DNA of 64,000 nt, from positions 1 to 64,000 of the forward strand of contig CAKZPI010000002.1 in NCBI GenBank assembly GCA_937139155.1, written 5' to 3'. The notes below the pieces were generated by a model. That model was not told where the DNA came from, did no database searches, and was given only the letters and a program-made list of their open reading frames with translations. Every line of letters begins with the position of its first letter. The stretch's first letter is position 1. Made by a program: the position numbers and the translations under genes. Shown here one piece after another: positions 1 to 6,818 of the stretch. Origin of the DNA: an uncultured Flavobacteriales bacterium. Its GTDB lineage: Bacteria; Bacteroidota; Bacteroidia; Flavobacteriales; JBLHRE01.

Positions 1-94
1 GCAGGAGAAATTAATTAGCCCTGGTAAAAAGTGATAGCTTTCATTGAGCACTTTTGGACGGGGTAATGTGGGGAATTATACACAATGTTAGCGG
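1..94 (-). repeat. attC-like site A, partial (off left edge)
   Basis: Read leftward this opens with CCGCTAAC (87-94), complementary to the start of the mercury cassette, and continues ATTGTGTATAATTCCCC. That has the form of the left half of an attC-like stem. The matching right half must lie beyond the window, so the fold cannot be checked. Confidence 0.5.
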
Positions 95-113
95 TTCGGG
101 CTTTTTTTTTCGG

Positions 114-320
114 TCAGCAACATTTCTTGTCTTGTTGAATTGGCGGACATTTCTCACTGCCATAACTGCAATAAACACAGCAGTCGCCTTGTTGTGGTTT
201 CAATACGGTCTTGCAGTTTTCACACTCGTAAAAATATTGGCAAGCATCTGTCGGCATTGTTTCTTCTTTCTTGTGTCCGCAGTTGGGGCAAGTGATTGTT
301 GATTGCAATGTTATTTCCAT
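114..320 (-). CDS. GDCCVxC domain small Cys-rich protein
   Basis: This 68-residue protein has four Cys clusters: CPNC near residue 11, CENC near 33, GDCCVYCSYG at about 45-54 and a terminal CC. The first two form a likely zinc ribbon; the GDCCVxC motif defines a small family usually found beside mercury transport genes. In some homologues a position in this motif is selenocysteine; here it is encoded by ordinary Cys codons. The start lies one base after the merTP stop, so the two are probably translated together as the last gene of the arsR-merTP operon. A role in mercury binding or handover is inferred from context and Cys content. The gene sits in cassette A and ends about 20 bp before the cassette boundary. 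Confidence 0.85.
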   Translation of the reverse strand: MEITLQSTITCPNCGHKKEETMPTDACQYFYECENCKTVLKPQQGDCCVYCSYGSEKCPPIQQDKKCC

Positions 321-321
321 T

Positions 322-921
322 TTATTTTTCCTTTTTGTCTGTTACAGAATATCCTGTTCCGTTAATTGCTATCTCGATTTCGGCTATGTTCGTTTTTGAG
401 TTGTCAAATTCCACAATTGCGTTTCCATTTTCGTATGAAGCAGTTGATTTTATTATTCCTGAAAGTTTGTTCACTTCGTGGTTTACGTGTTCTTCACATC
501 CTGCACAAGTCATTCCTTTGATAGAAAACTCAACGGTCTGAACATTTGATTTGTCAACTACAATTACTTGCTTTTCTGACTTGGGATAGAAAATATGAGC
601 ATAGTAAGGAAAGGCAAGCATTACAATTGCGAATCCTGTTACAATTCCTAAAAACTTTTTACTCTGAATGAATTTTGGCTTTTCATCAGTTTCACAATCA
701 CAGTCTATTTCCTTTTTCGGTTTTAGTTTTTGATACCAAGCAAAACCAAGAACCAAAATTGTCAAACCGATTAAATATGGTCGGAAAGGTTCAAGCCACG
801 AAAAAGAGGAAGCAAGTCCGCTTGTTCCTGCAATTAGTGCCAAAACTGGCGTAATGCAACATAGAGAAGCAGCAAATGCTGTTAAAAGTCCTGCTCCGAT
901 TAATTTATTGTCCTTTTTCAT
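322..921 (-). CDS. merTP: Mercuric transport protein MerTP (fusion)
   Basis: This 199-aa protein fuses a MerT-like inner-membrane transporter to a MerP-like metal-binding domain. The N-terminal part has three hydrophobic segments (about 8-32, 48-64 and 90-111), a Cys pair in the first helix (C21, C22) and a cytoplasmic DCDC pair (C74, C76). The C-terminal part (about 128-195) is an HMA domain with GMTCAGC (C139, C142). In the Mer family, Hg(II) passes from the HMA cysteines through the membrane pair to the cytoplasm. The ATG overlaps the stop of the upstream ArsR-family regulator (ATGA), indicating one operon. No merA reductase is visible; it could lie left of the window. Uptake without a reductase would be odd, so the metal specificity is inferred. 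Confidence 0.88.
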   Translation of the reverse strand: MKKDNKLIGAGLLTAFAASLCCITPVLALIAGTSGLASSFSWLEPFRPYLIGLTILVLGFAWYQKLKPKKEIDCDCETDEKPKFIQSKKFLGIVTGFAIVMLAFPYYAHIFYPKSEKQVIVVDKSNVQTVEFSIKGMTCAGCEEHVNHEVNKLSGIIKSTASYENGNAIVEFDNSKTNIAEIEIAINGTGYSVTDKKEK

Positions 922-1292
922 ATTGTCTCAAAAATTTTGTTTTCGTCAAGTATTATGAAAAACGGTTCAAGCAGGTTTTTATATTCGTTTGTCAGCGAGT
1001 AGAAAATGGTCTGTGCTTGCCTTTCTGTTTCAATGAGTTTTCGGTCTTTGAGTTTTCGTAAGTGTTGAGAAACTGAAGAAATAGTCATTCCAAGAATGTC
1101 ACTTAAATCGCAAACACAAAGTTGTTTCTCTTCATAAAGCAGGAACAGGATTTTCAGTCTGACGTTGTTACCCGCCAATTCAAGTCCGTTCGATAAATAG
1201 TCAAACGAGCCGTTGAGTTCTGAAACTCGGTCTTTACAACGGTTGATTTGCTTAATGTCCGCTTGTTGTCTTATGCAAGAATTGTTTGCCAT
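918..1292 (-). CDS. ArsR/SmtB-family metalloregulator
   Basis: This is a 124-aa winged-helix repressor starting at MANNSC; a longer reading frame begins 48 bp upstream but would run through the probable operator. Residues 56-63 carry the CVCDL metal-sensing motif at the start of helix alpha-3, followed by the recognition helix (SSVSQHLRKLK, about 72-82). C6 and C19 near the N-terminus could add ligands. Such proteins release DNA when thiophilic metals bind. The stop codon overlaps the merTP start, so it is the promoter-proximal gene of a three-gene resistance cassette and probably represses it. An imperfect palindrome lies 17 bp upstream. Mercury as inducer is inferred from the partner genes. 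Confidence 0.85.
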   Translation of the reverse strand: MANNSCIRQQADIKQINRCKDRVSELNGSFDYLSNGLELAGNNVRLKILFLLYEEKQLCVCDLSDILGMTISSVSQHLRKLKDRKLIETERQAQTIFYSLTNEYKNLLEPFFIILDENKIFETI

Positions 1293-1308
1293 AAGACAAT
1301 GATAGTCA

Positions 1309-1328
1309 ATTTGTTTATTTAAGCAAAT
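1309..1328. promoter_or_regulatory. Candidate operator of the mer cassette
   Basis: A 20-bp imperfect inverted repeat (ATTTG...CAAAT, with TTA/TAA inside) lies 17 bp upstream of the regulator's start codon. Its position and AT-rich dyad form suit an ArsR/SmtB repressor. No footprint-type evidence is possible from sequence alone. Confidence 0.45.
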
Positions 1329-1353
1329 GCTAAAATACAATATTTTAAAAATA

Positions 1354-1381
1354 ACCCGATTTGTTTCTCGGGTCGTTTTTT
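1354..1381. terminator. Intrinsic terminator upstream of the mer operon
   Basis: A short hairpin ACCCGA/TCGGGT (1354-1359 with 1368-1373) is followed by a T run on the plus strand, and on the minus strand by an AT-rich tract. It lies between the attC-like site and the regulator gene. It could stop read-through from the cassette array into the self-promoted mer operon. Stem is only 6 bp. Confidence 0.45.
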
Positions 1382-1387
1382 GCCTGA

Positions 1388-1457
1388 CCGCTAACGTTCT
1401 GCATATGGTGTCGTGGCTGACGTTAGGAAGCCATGCACTATATGCCTTGTTGTGTGG
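1388..1457 (-). repeat. attC-like site B
   Basis: This 70-bp palindrome separates the lipoprotein and mercury cassettes. Read leftward it has CCACACAAC, a 3-nt spacer (AAG), stem arm GCATATAGTGCATGGCT, an 11-nt loop, the complementary arm AGCCACGACACCATATGC (one bulge), a 5-nt spacer (AGAAC) and GTTAGCGG. The outer boxes differ from each other because each belongs to a different neighbouring cassette, as expected after recombination. Confidence 0.8.
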
Positions 1458-1463
1458 TGTTTT

Positions 1464-2573
1464 TTATTCATTTATTCTTTCAAAATGGACTCTTACATTA
1501 TTATCAGTCCTTACTTTAATTCCTAAAATTTTACCTGGTACCCAAATGGAATCTTCTTTAATCCTTTCTACACCAAGTTCAAATAAGTTGTCTTCGTACT
1601 TTTTATTCCAATCAAGCTGTGGATTAAAATTGTTAACGTGGAAATTAGAGATTACGCCTGTAGTGTCAATATTGAATCCAATGTCCATAAATGGTCTGTA
1701 AACTGCAAACATGTCTTCGCCTTTGCTAGTCTTCCATTCTTTTCTAAATTTTCTAATGGGTAAATCGACTTCAGCGGTTAAGCTGTTGTCATATCCGGGT
1801 TTAGAATTAGGTCTGTGTGGGCGTTCATCACAAGCGTAATATGCAATAAATTCAGAACGACTATTATAAACCATTAAAGTGTCAGCTTCCTTCATTAAAC
1901 TATCTATAAATGACTGACCAAACTTTTTCTGAATATAGTAATCCATGGTTTCACGATAACAGTTTCTATCTATTGGTAAAACATCGGGAGGTGGGCCAAG
2001 GTCTTTATATTTTATGCCATGATTTTTTAATAGCTCAATAAATTCTTTTTCTTGTCGAAATGGCCACCTTGGGTGTATGCAAAGAACAAGTGAATCATTT
2101 TTAATTTCTTCTAGTGCTTTTTCTATTTGGTCGAAACAAAGAGTGTCTTTTTCTAGGTAATATGAATATCGGTCAATTGAATTTGAGTTATAGAAGGTAA
2201 AGGTCTCAAAGCCGCTAAAAAGTTCTTTAGCTCCGTCATTAAGAAGCTCCAATTTGATACTATCTTTTGCTGAAGATAGGATTTTGACGTATGAAATGGA
2301 GTCTTTAAAATCAATTAAATTGTACGCATTTACTGTTTTATTTATAATTCTTAGCGTATCAGACTTCAAAGAATATTCAAAAGAACATGTCGTTGGATAC
2401 ATGTCTTTTATTGGAATAATAATCAATGTTGAATCAAACCCAATAAAATCTAATTCAGAATTTTCCCAACGAACTCCGAATAGAGTGGCTACAATGCTTT
2501 TTTTCTTATCCGCATTTTCACATGAGAATAATGCAATAGTTGCAAGTAATAATATGTAAGTCCATTTTTTCAT
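1464..2573 (-). CDS. Cassette B lipoprotein of unknown function
   Basis: This 369-aa protein starts at MKKWTYILLL; an in-frame upstream Met would fall inside the cassette end. The signal ends in lipobox LFSC with the lipidated Cys at residue 18, so it is probably anchored in the outer or inner membrane. The rest is rich in charged and aromatic residues, and the C-terminal ~100 residues mention no known motif I recognise. A TonB-like or energy function is not supported. Only about 16 bp separate the cassette start (2590) from the ATG and no promoter is visible, so transcription must come from upstream cassettes. The gene stops just before attC-like site B. Confidence 0.75.
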   Translation of the reverse strand: MKKWTYILLLATIALFSCENADKKKSIVATLFGVRWENSELDFIGFDSTLIIIPIKDMYPTTCSFEYSLKSDTLRIINKTVNAYNLIDFKDSISYVKILSSAKDSIKLELLNDGAKELFSGFETFTFYNSNSIDRYSYYLEKDTLCFDQIEKALEEIKNDSLVLCIHPRWPFRQEKEFIELLKNHGIKYKDLGPPPDVLPIDRNCYRETMDYYIQKKFGQSFIDSLMKEADTLMVYNSRSEFIAYYACDERPHRPNSKPGYDNSLTAEVDLPIRKFRKEWKTSKGEDMFAVYRPFMDIGFNIDTTGVISNFHVNNFNPQLDWNKKYEDNLFELGVERIKEDSIWVPGKILGIKVRTDNNVRVHFERINE

Positions 2574-2581
2574 TTCAAATG

Positions 2582-2716
2582 CCACACAACGGTTGGCGGT
2601 ATGGTTAGTTGCCGATTTCGGAGCACTTTTGCATCAAGTTACAACTACTTTTGATACGGACTGTGCCGCTCGAATAAGCATTGCACCGGCAATTAACTAT
2701 ACCGCGTGTTACCAGC
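2582..2716 (-). repeat. attC-like site C
   Basis: This 135-bp palindrome lies between the Fic and lipoprotein cassettes. Read leftward: GCTGGTAAC, a short spacer, arm CGGTATAGTTAATTGCCG, a ~70-nt partly structured loop, arm CGGCAACTAACCATACCG, spacer ending CAACC, then GTTGTGTGG. The arms pair with G-T wobbles only. The last seven codons and the stop of the Fic gene lie inside it. Confidence 0.8.
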
Positions 2717-3820
2717 TGGCATTCCTATTAATTCATAATTTGTACTTCTTCCTCCTGCTACTTCTTTTTTCAATATTCCTTTTTCAATCAAGTCGTTAAT
2801 GTCTCGAACAGCTGAATCTTTTGAACATTTTGCGATTTTTGCCCATTTTGAAGATGTTAATTTCCCTTCAAATCCGTCCATTAACTTATTTAACAATTTT
2901 CTTTGTCGCTCATTTATAGCTGTATCCATGTGCTTTTGCCAAAATTCAGCTTTGAACAATACTCTTGTTAGAATTGAATTCGTGGATTTCAAAGCATTAA
3001 TCAAACAGTTTAAAAACCAAACAATCCAATTGGATATATCTAAATTACCTTTTTGTGTTTTTTCCAGTATCTCATAATATTGCTTTCTTTCTAATCTAAT
3101 CTGTGCTGACATACTATAGAATCGCTGGTTACTTTTATCAGACCGGGCAAGAAGCATATCTGTCAATGCCCTTGTTATTCTGCCATTTCCATCTTCAAAA
3201 GGGTGAATAGTTACAAACCACAAATGTGCAATAGCAGCCTTTATAACCAAATCAATTTTATCGTTATTAAACCATCCTATAAACCGGTGCATTTCCTTTT
3301 CCACTAATTTAGAATCAGGAGCCTGAAAATGAACTTTCTCTTTTCCCATTGCTCCAGATACAACTTGCATTGGCCCTGTGGTGTCCTTTCTCCAGTTTGC
3401 AACCGTAATCTTATACATTCCACTTCTACCTGTCGGAAATAATGCGGCATGCCAATCAAAAAGTCTCTCGGCGGTCAATGGTGCAAAACAATTTTGTGTT
3501 GCATCAAGCATCATTTCAACTACTCCTTCTACATTCCTGTCAGATTCAACTGCTCCTGCTATTTCCATTCCTAATCTACGGGCAATTGAAGAACGCACTT
3601 GGTCTGGGTTTAGAAATTCTCCCTCAATCTCTGAGGATTTTATTACATCAAGTGTCAATGTATCAAGTATAGCCTCATTTCTTAATTCGAAGCCCAATGT
3701 CTCCATTTTACCAATTAGTCTGCCCTGTAAATTTCGTGCTTCACTTAACAGGCTCATGAAATCATTACTGTTCCATGTAAATTCAGGCCAATTGTCTTGT
3801 TGATGTATAAAAGTGTTCAT
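2693..3820 (-). CDS. Fic-family AMPylase-type protein (DUF4172-Fic-wHTH)
   Basis: This 375-aa protein has a DUF4172-type N-terminal domain (about 11-85), an autoinhibitory motif SSEIEG (62-67), the Fic core with HPFEDGNGR (206-214) and a C-terminal winged-helix region (about 305-365). Fic enzymes transfer AMP or other nucleotides from NTPs to protein hydroxyls; the (S/T)xxxE(G/N) helix blocks the active site, so this is the self-inhibited class. The target is unknown. Its C-terminus (AGNTRYS) is encoded by the attC-like site. Unlike its neighbours it has its own promoter with three direct repeats around the -33 element, and the wHTH domain may bind these. It is a typical integron-cassette cargo: self-contained and possibly toxic if released. 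Confidence 0.88.
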   Translation of the reverse strand: MNTFIHQQDNWPEFTWNSNDFMSLLSEARNLQGRLIGKMETLGFELRNEAILDTLTLDVIKSSEIEGEFLNPDQVRSSIARRLGMEIAGAVESDRNVEGVVEMMLDATQNCFAPLTAERLFDWHAALFPTGRSGMYKITVANWRKDTTGPMQVVSGAMGKEKVHFQAPDSKLVEKEMHRFIGWFNNDKIDLVIKAAIAHLWFVTIHPFEDGNGRITRALTDMLLARSDKSNQRFYSMSAQIRLERKQYYEILEKTQKGNLDISNWIVWFLNCLINALKSTNSILTRVLFKAEFWQKHMDTAINERQRKLLNKLMDGFEGKLTSSKWAKIAKCSKDSAVRDINDLIEKGILKKEVAGGRSTNYELIGMPAGNTRYS

Positions 3821-3838
3821 TCAATGCAATATTTGCAA

Positions 3839-3868
3839 CGAAAGTAGCCTTTATTCGTCGCAAGTCAA
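3839..3868 (-). promoter_or_regulatory. Fic promoter (TTG-N19-TACTTTCG)
   Basis: On the minus strand TTG (3866-3868), a 19-bp spacer and TACTTTCG (3839-3846) match the Bacteroidota -33/-7 consensus. The -7 box ends 19 bp before the Fic ATG, giving a very short leader. One of three operator-like repeats lies inside the spacer. Confidence 0.65.
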
Positions 3869-3915
3869 AATTATTCGTCGCTTATTTTGCGTCGAAAACT
3901 CATGTTATTCGTTGC
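3851..3915 (-). repeat. Three direct repeats GCGACGAATAA upstream of Fic
   Basis: On the minus strand GCGACGAATAA occurs at 3851-3861 and 3871-3881, and with one change (GCAACGAATAA) at 3905-3915; a degenerate copy lies at 3882-3894. Copy 1 sits between -33 and -7, copy 2 just upstream of -33. That placement suggests repressor binding sites. Confidence 0.6.
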
Positions 3916-3933
3916 ACCATCGTTTTTTTGCTT

Positions 3934-4123
3934 GCTGGTAACGTCTCGGCATAAGAACCGTTGCCTATACGTTAATTGGTTAAGGAGACTAAACTAAGAA
4001 ATTAGCCCAAGAGAATTTAGCACTCCTGGCAATTTTCAATTCACCATTAAAGAACCACCCGCAAAATTCGAATTGAAAATTGACCTTTTGCCGGGCAATG
4101 GTTTTTATGCATGGTTGAGCACC
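3934..4123 (-). repeat. attC-like site D (within 418-bp duplication, copy 1)
   Basis: The site lies between ORF-less cassette D and the Fic cassette. Read leftward: GGTGCTCAAC (4114-4123), 3-nt spacer, arm GCATAAAAACCATTGCC (4094-4110), an inner stem formed by CAATTTTCAATTC and GAATTGAAAATTG, then the matching arm GGCAACGGTTCTTATGC (3949-3965), a 6-nt spacer and GTTACCAGC (3934-3942). It is longer than a typical attC but within the range known for integrons. Confidence 0.75.
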
Positions 4124-4356
4124 GTTCAGTTTTAACTAGAAAAATCCTTAAAAGTGATAAAGGCAATTAAAAATCTAGGAAGTGGAATAGGGTACCGGTG
4201 CTCATAAGTTCCGGCTGCAGATTACCCTAAATCTAAAGCATAATACCCTTCATCTCAAGCCTCCTTTCGATCTTCAACACATTACCCTTGATGTTCCGAG
4301 CATTCTGTTAGATCACAACAATGCCAAATCTTCATCTGAATCCAATGGTGCTCAAC
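3939..4356 (-). repeat. 418-bp direct repeat, copy 1 (ORF-less cassette plus attC)
   Basis: The repeat is identical to 6377-6794 except for three transitions at 4321, 4325 and 4338. Identity begins and ends at the predicted G|TT crossover points; the outside flanks are unrelated. There is no ORF of useful length, no transposase and no target duplication, so an insertion sequence is unlikely. Confidence 0.92.
4114..4356 (-). other. ORF-less cassette D
   Basis: This ~240-bp unit is bounded by GTTGAGCACC (4114-4123) and GGTGCTCAAC (4347-4356). The longest leftward reading frames are only a few codons. An internal CCGGAAC-TTATGAGCACC resembles a decayed attC right box. It may carry a promoter or a small RNA, as some integron cassettes do, but I cannot identify either. 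Confidence 0.6.
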
Positions 4357-4544
4357 GGTTCGGCTATGAATAGTGCGGGAGATTGAAACGATAAACATTC
4401 AATCCGCTACACTGTGAGCCAAAATTAGTTTTGTGGATTAAATTACTGAAAAAAATTCGTCAAAACTTGTTTTGGCGGATGAGCAAAGTAGAAACTTTCC
4501 TTAACCACTAAAGCCCGCATTATTTATAGCCATTGTTAGCCAAA
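4347..4544 (-). repeat. attC-like site E
   Basis: Read leftward: TTTGGCTAAC (4535-4544), spacer AAT, arm GGCTATAAATAATGCGGG (4514-4531), a ~130-nt loop, arm CCCGCACTATTCATAGCC (4362-4379), spacer GAACC and GTTGAGCACC (4347-4356). Arms match at 16 of 18 positions and both mismatches are wobble pairs. The stop codon of the upstream cassette gene lies within the first arm. Confidence 0.82.
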
Positions 4545-5779
4545 GTTATTTTTTTACAAATTACCCCTTTGTTGGTTAGTATATTTAATAAATACAAACC
4601 TGAGGGTAGCTCTGACACATCTATACTGTCAAATTTATTGTGGTATGTTTTTAAAGTTTTCCCTTCCAAATTATTCAGACTTATAAGTTTAATTTGATCC
4701 TTTTCAATCTTTATGTTTATCATATTATCAGCTGGATTAGGGTATATCATCACTTTTGTTGAATATGGTGTTTCATATATACCAACTCCTAAACAAGTTT
4801 TATGAACTTTGATAAATCCTTCGCTTGTTCCAAAATAAATATTGTCAGTGTATTCAGAAACAAAGATTTCCGAAGTAGATGTGTTCTGTAAATCAATTTG
4901 CGGGATAAAAAACCAGTCACCATTATATTTGTATAAAATTTCAATTTCTTTATCTTGAAATCCAGTAGGTAAAGTTCCACACCATAGTACACCATCTTTA
5001 TCAAACTGCATTGCACTAATAAACTGTTTCATTGTATCTAGTCCATTATTAATAGTACCATCAGGTAAGAGTGTTTGGTGTTCAAGTTGCCAATTTGACT
5101 GAATAGAGTTATAAACTCCGTAATTAAAGGCAGCCCATATAGAATTTTCAAATGACGCTATACTAGTACCGGAAGGATTGTTAGGTGCAAGATTAAATAC
5201 AGTTTGGGAATTGCTATCTATTTTTATTACATCTGAATTATAGAATTCATTTCTAATTATCCATATCGTTCCAAGGTTATCAATTGTAATGTCAATATTG
5301 GTACTTCCAAGTCCTCCTATGGATTCCTGTAGAGTTCTTACTCGTAAAACATTTGCCCCGTTTAAATAATATAACTTATTGTGATTTGCCCCTCTATTGT
5401 CGGCAATAATCAAATTCCCTGATGAATCTTCAATTAATAAACCATTAATGGTGTCATTATAAACATTGAATGAGCCATCATTATATACTAATAGATTACT
5501 GTCAGTTGAAATAATAAGTTCATTGTTGTAATGAATTAGATCTAGAATATAATTACTGTTGATATTAGAATTTGAGGTGTTATAATATGTTTTGATTTCC
5601 GATAGCTTGTTAAATTTTATCAAGCCATTATTATTTGTACCAATCCAGAGAAATGTGGAGTCTTCAGTAAAGGATGTTACTTTTTCTCCATAATAATACT
5701 TTGTACAATTAGATTGTCCATTTACCTTGTTTAGGATAATAAAGATGAAGCAGGTTAGTAAATAGGCTTTAGATTTCAT
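4520..5779 (-). CDS. T9SS-exported two-component-type propeller protein
   Basis: This 419-aa protein has a signal peptide (about 1-21), then repeats with the Reg_prop style seen in LWIGTNNNGLIKF near residue 44 and similar blades, consistent with a seven-bladed beta-propeller. It ends in a T9SS type A sorting domain (about 343-417, IYPNPADN... and SGLYLLNI). It is therefore probably secreted or surface attached; its ligand is unknown. It resembles the sensor part of hybrid two-component regulators but has no kinase. The ATG is only ~10 bp from the cassette start, with no promoter. The final residues LANNGYK are encoded by attC-like site E. Confidence 0.75.
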   Translation of the reverse strand: MKSKAYLLTCFIFIILNKVNGQSNCTKYYYGEKVTSFTEDSTFLWIGTNNNGLIKFNKLSEIKTYYNTSNSNINSNYILDLIHYNNELIISTDSNLLVYNDGSFNVYNDTINGLLIEDSSGNLIIADNRGANHNKLYYLNGANVLRVRTLQESIGGLGSTNIDITIDNLGTIWIIRNEFYNSDVIKIDSNSQTVFNLAPNNPSGTSIASFENSIWAAFNYGVYNSIQSNWQLEHQTLLPDGTINNGLDTMKQFISAMQFDKDGVLWCGTLPTGFQDKEIEILYKYNGDWFFIPQIDLQNTSTSEIFVSEYTDNIYFGTSEGFIKVHKTCLGVGIYETPYSTKVMIYPNPADNMINIKIEKDQIKLISLNNLEGKTLKTYHNKFDSIDVSELPSGLYLLNILTNKGVICKKITLANNGYK

Positions 5780-5788
5780 TTTTTTAAT

Positions 5789-5924
5789 TTTGGCTAACGT
5801 TCCGGCTAAGCTTTCGGGCGGATTTTACAAACGCTAAACTGTCGGCTGTGACCAACGATAGCAGATATGCAAAAACCTTGCGGACAGCCGTCAGCCCGCC
5901 TGAAGCTTAGCCATTGTTAGGCGC
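5789..5924 (-). repeat. attC-like site F
   Basis: Read leftward: GCGCCTAAC region (box GTTAGGCGC on plus, 5916-5924), spacer AAT, arm GGCTAAGCTTCAGGCGGG (5895-5912), a ~70-nt loop, arm CCGCCCGAAAGCTTAGCC (5804-5821), spacer GGAAC and GTTAGCCAAA (5789-5798). The outer box RYYYAAC/GTTRRRY fits the classical attC consensus best of all sites in the array. Confidence 0.85.
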
Positions 5925-6341
5925 ATGTTCTTTATTTTTTCCTTTCGTTATTAAGTGTCCGATTAAGTAAACTATCAGTAGGTATGGTGAATAGAAAACA
6001 AATGTCATTATCGCTTGTAATGGCCAGCCTATTCCGAAGTATCCTATTTCAAGTTGTTTTACTTTTTCAAGGTTTTCAGGTTCTACTTTTTCGAAGCGTT
6101 CTGTGTCATTCATTGCGTGAAAGTCGTAGCCGTAATGACTCATTAAAAGTTGGTCGGAATAGTCTGCCCACCACGCAAATGCCAATGTAATTCCTGCGGT
6201 CAGTATAAGTCCAATAGTCAAGTAAGTCAGAAAATTAAATTTAAGACGATTCCATTTTTTTAGTCCAACGAAAAGAAGAATCGGGACGGAAATCAGTCCG
6301 ATTAAAAGAATGAATGATATTATTATTGTTAATGTCTCCAT
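5907..6341 (-). CDS. Cassette F membrane protein of unknown function
   Basis: This 144-aa protein has three hydrophobic segments (about 5-27, 37-59 and 105-133) and a charged loop between the second and third. No family recognised. The cassette leader (6342-6380) is 38 bp with no promoter box. The last codons APNNG and the stop are supplied by attC-like site F: AACAATGGCTAA reads N-N-G-stop. The gene is the first coding unit downstream of the recombinase. Confidence 0.65.
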   Translation of the reverse strand: METLTIIISFILLIGLISVPILLFVGLKKWNRLKFNFLTYLTIGLILTAGITLAFAWWADYSDQLLMSHYGYDFHAMNDTERFEKVEPENLEKVKQLEIGYFGIGWPLQAIMTFVFYSPYLLIVYLIGHLITKGKNKEHAPNNG

Positions 6342-6371
6342 TTAGAATTCTTTGTCGTCAGTTTTTGAATT

Positions 6372-6561
6372 GCGCCTAACGTCTCGGCATAAGAACCGTT
6401 GCCTATACGTTAATTGGTTAAGGAGACTAAACTAAGAAATTAGCCCAAGAGAATTTAGCACTCCTGGCAATTTTCAATTCACCATTAAAGAACCACCCGC
6501 AAAATTCGAATTGAAAATTGACCTTTTGCCGGGCAATGGTTTTTATGCATGGTTGAGCACC
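6372..6561 (-). repeat. attC-like site G (within 418-bp duplication, copy 2)
   Basis: The sequence and fold are the same as site D; the only difference lies in the outer left box, which here is GCGCCTAAC (6372-6380) and belongs to cassette F. The two copies show the crossover point directly: the sequence is shared up to TAAC and then diverges. Confidence 0.8.
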
Positions 6562-6794
6562 GTTCAGTTTTAACTAGAAAAATCCTTAAAAGTGATAAAG
6601 GCAATTAAAAATCTAGGAAGTGGAATAGGGTACCGGTGCTCATAAGTTCCGGCTGCAGATTACCCTAAATCTAAAGCATAATACCCTTCATCTCAAGCCT
6701 CCTTTCGATCTTCAACACATTACCCTTGATGTTCCGAGCATTCTGTTAGATCACAACAGTGCTAAATCTTCATCTAAATCCAATGGTGCTCAAC
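6377..6794 (-). repeat. 418-bp direct repeat, copy 2 (next to recombinase)
   Basis: This copy is adjacent to the recombinase gene, at the position where newly captured cassettes enter in known integrons. It differs from 3939-4356 by three transitions clustered in 18 bp near the cassette start. The near identity points to a recent duplication or second capture. Confidence 0.92.
6552..6794 (-). other. ORF-less cassette G
   Basis: This is the first cassette of the array, bounded by GTTGAGCACC (6552-6561) and GGTGCTCAAC (6785-6794). It holds no ORF. Downstream cassettes F and E lack promoters, so a promoter supplied here would explain their expression; this is inference. Confidence 0.6.
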
Positions 6795-6818
6795 TCGTTC
6801 TATGTGCGACCAATATAA
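6785..6818 (-). other. Candidate attI-like site
   Basis: Between the recombinase stop and the first cassette the minus strand reads CACATAGAACGAGTTGAGC. It ends in AGAACGA-GTT, close to the right-hand box of the attC-like sites (GGAAC-GTT, AGAAC-GTT), but no palindrome surrounds it. A single non-palindromic box beside the integrase is what an attI site looks like. Confidence 0.45.

Noticed and set aside
114..320. Selenoprotein reading of the GDCCVxC gene
   Set aside because: The motif positions are ordinary Cys codons and there is no internal TGA or SECIS-like need.
54..541. Plus-strand reading frames opposite the mercury genes
   Set aside because: They lie fully antisense to recognisable GDCCVxC and MerTP coding sequence and have no motif of their own.
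1388..6561. Palindromes as transcription terminators or REP elements
   Set aside because: The loops are large, the outer boxes complement neighbouring cassette ends rather than each other, and stop codons lie inside the stems; this fits attC better.
3939..6794. 418-bp repeats as an insertion sequence or MITE
   Set aside because: There is no transposase and no target duplication, and the ends coincide with attC-type crossover boxes instead of terminal inverted repeats of a transposon.
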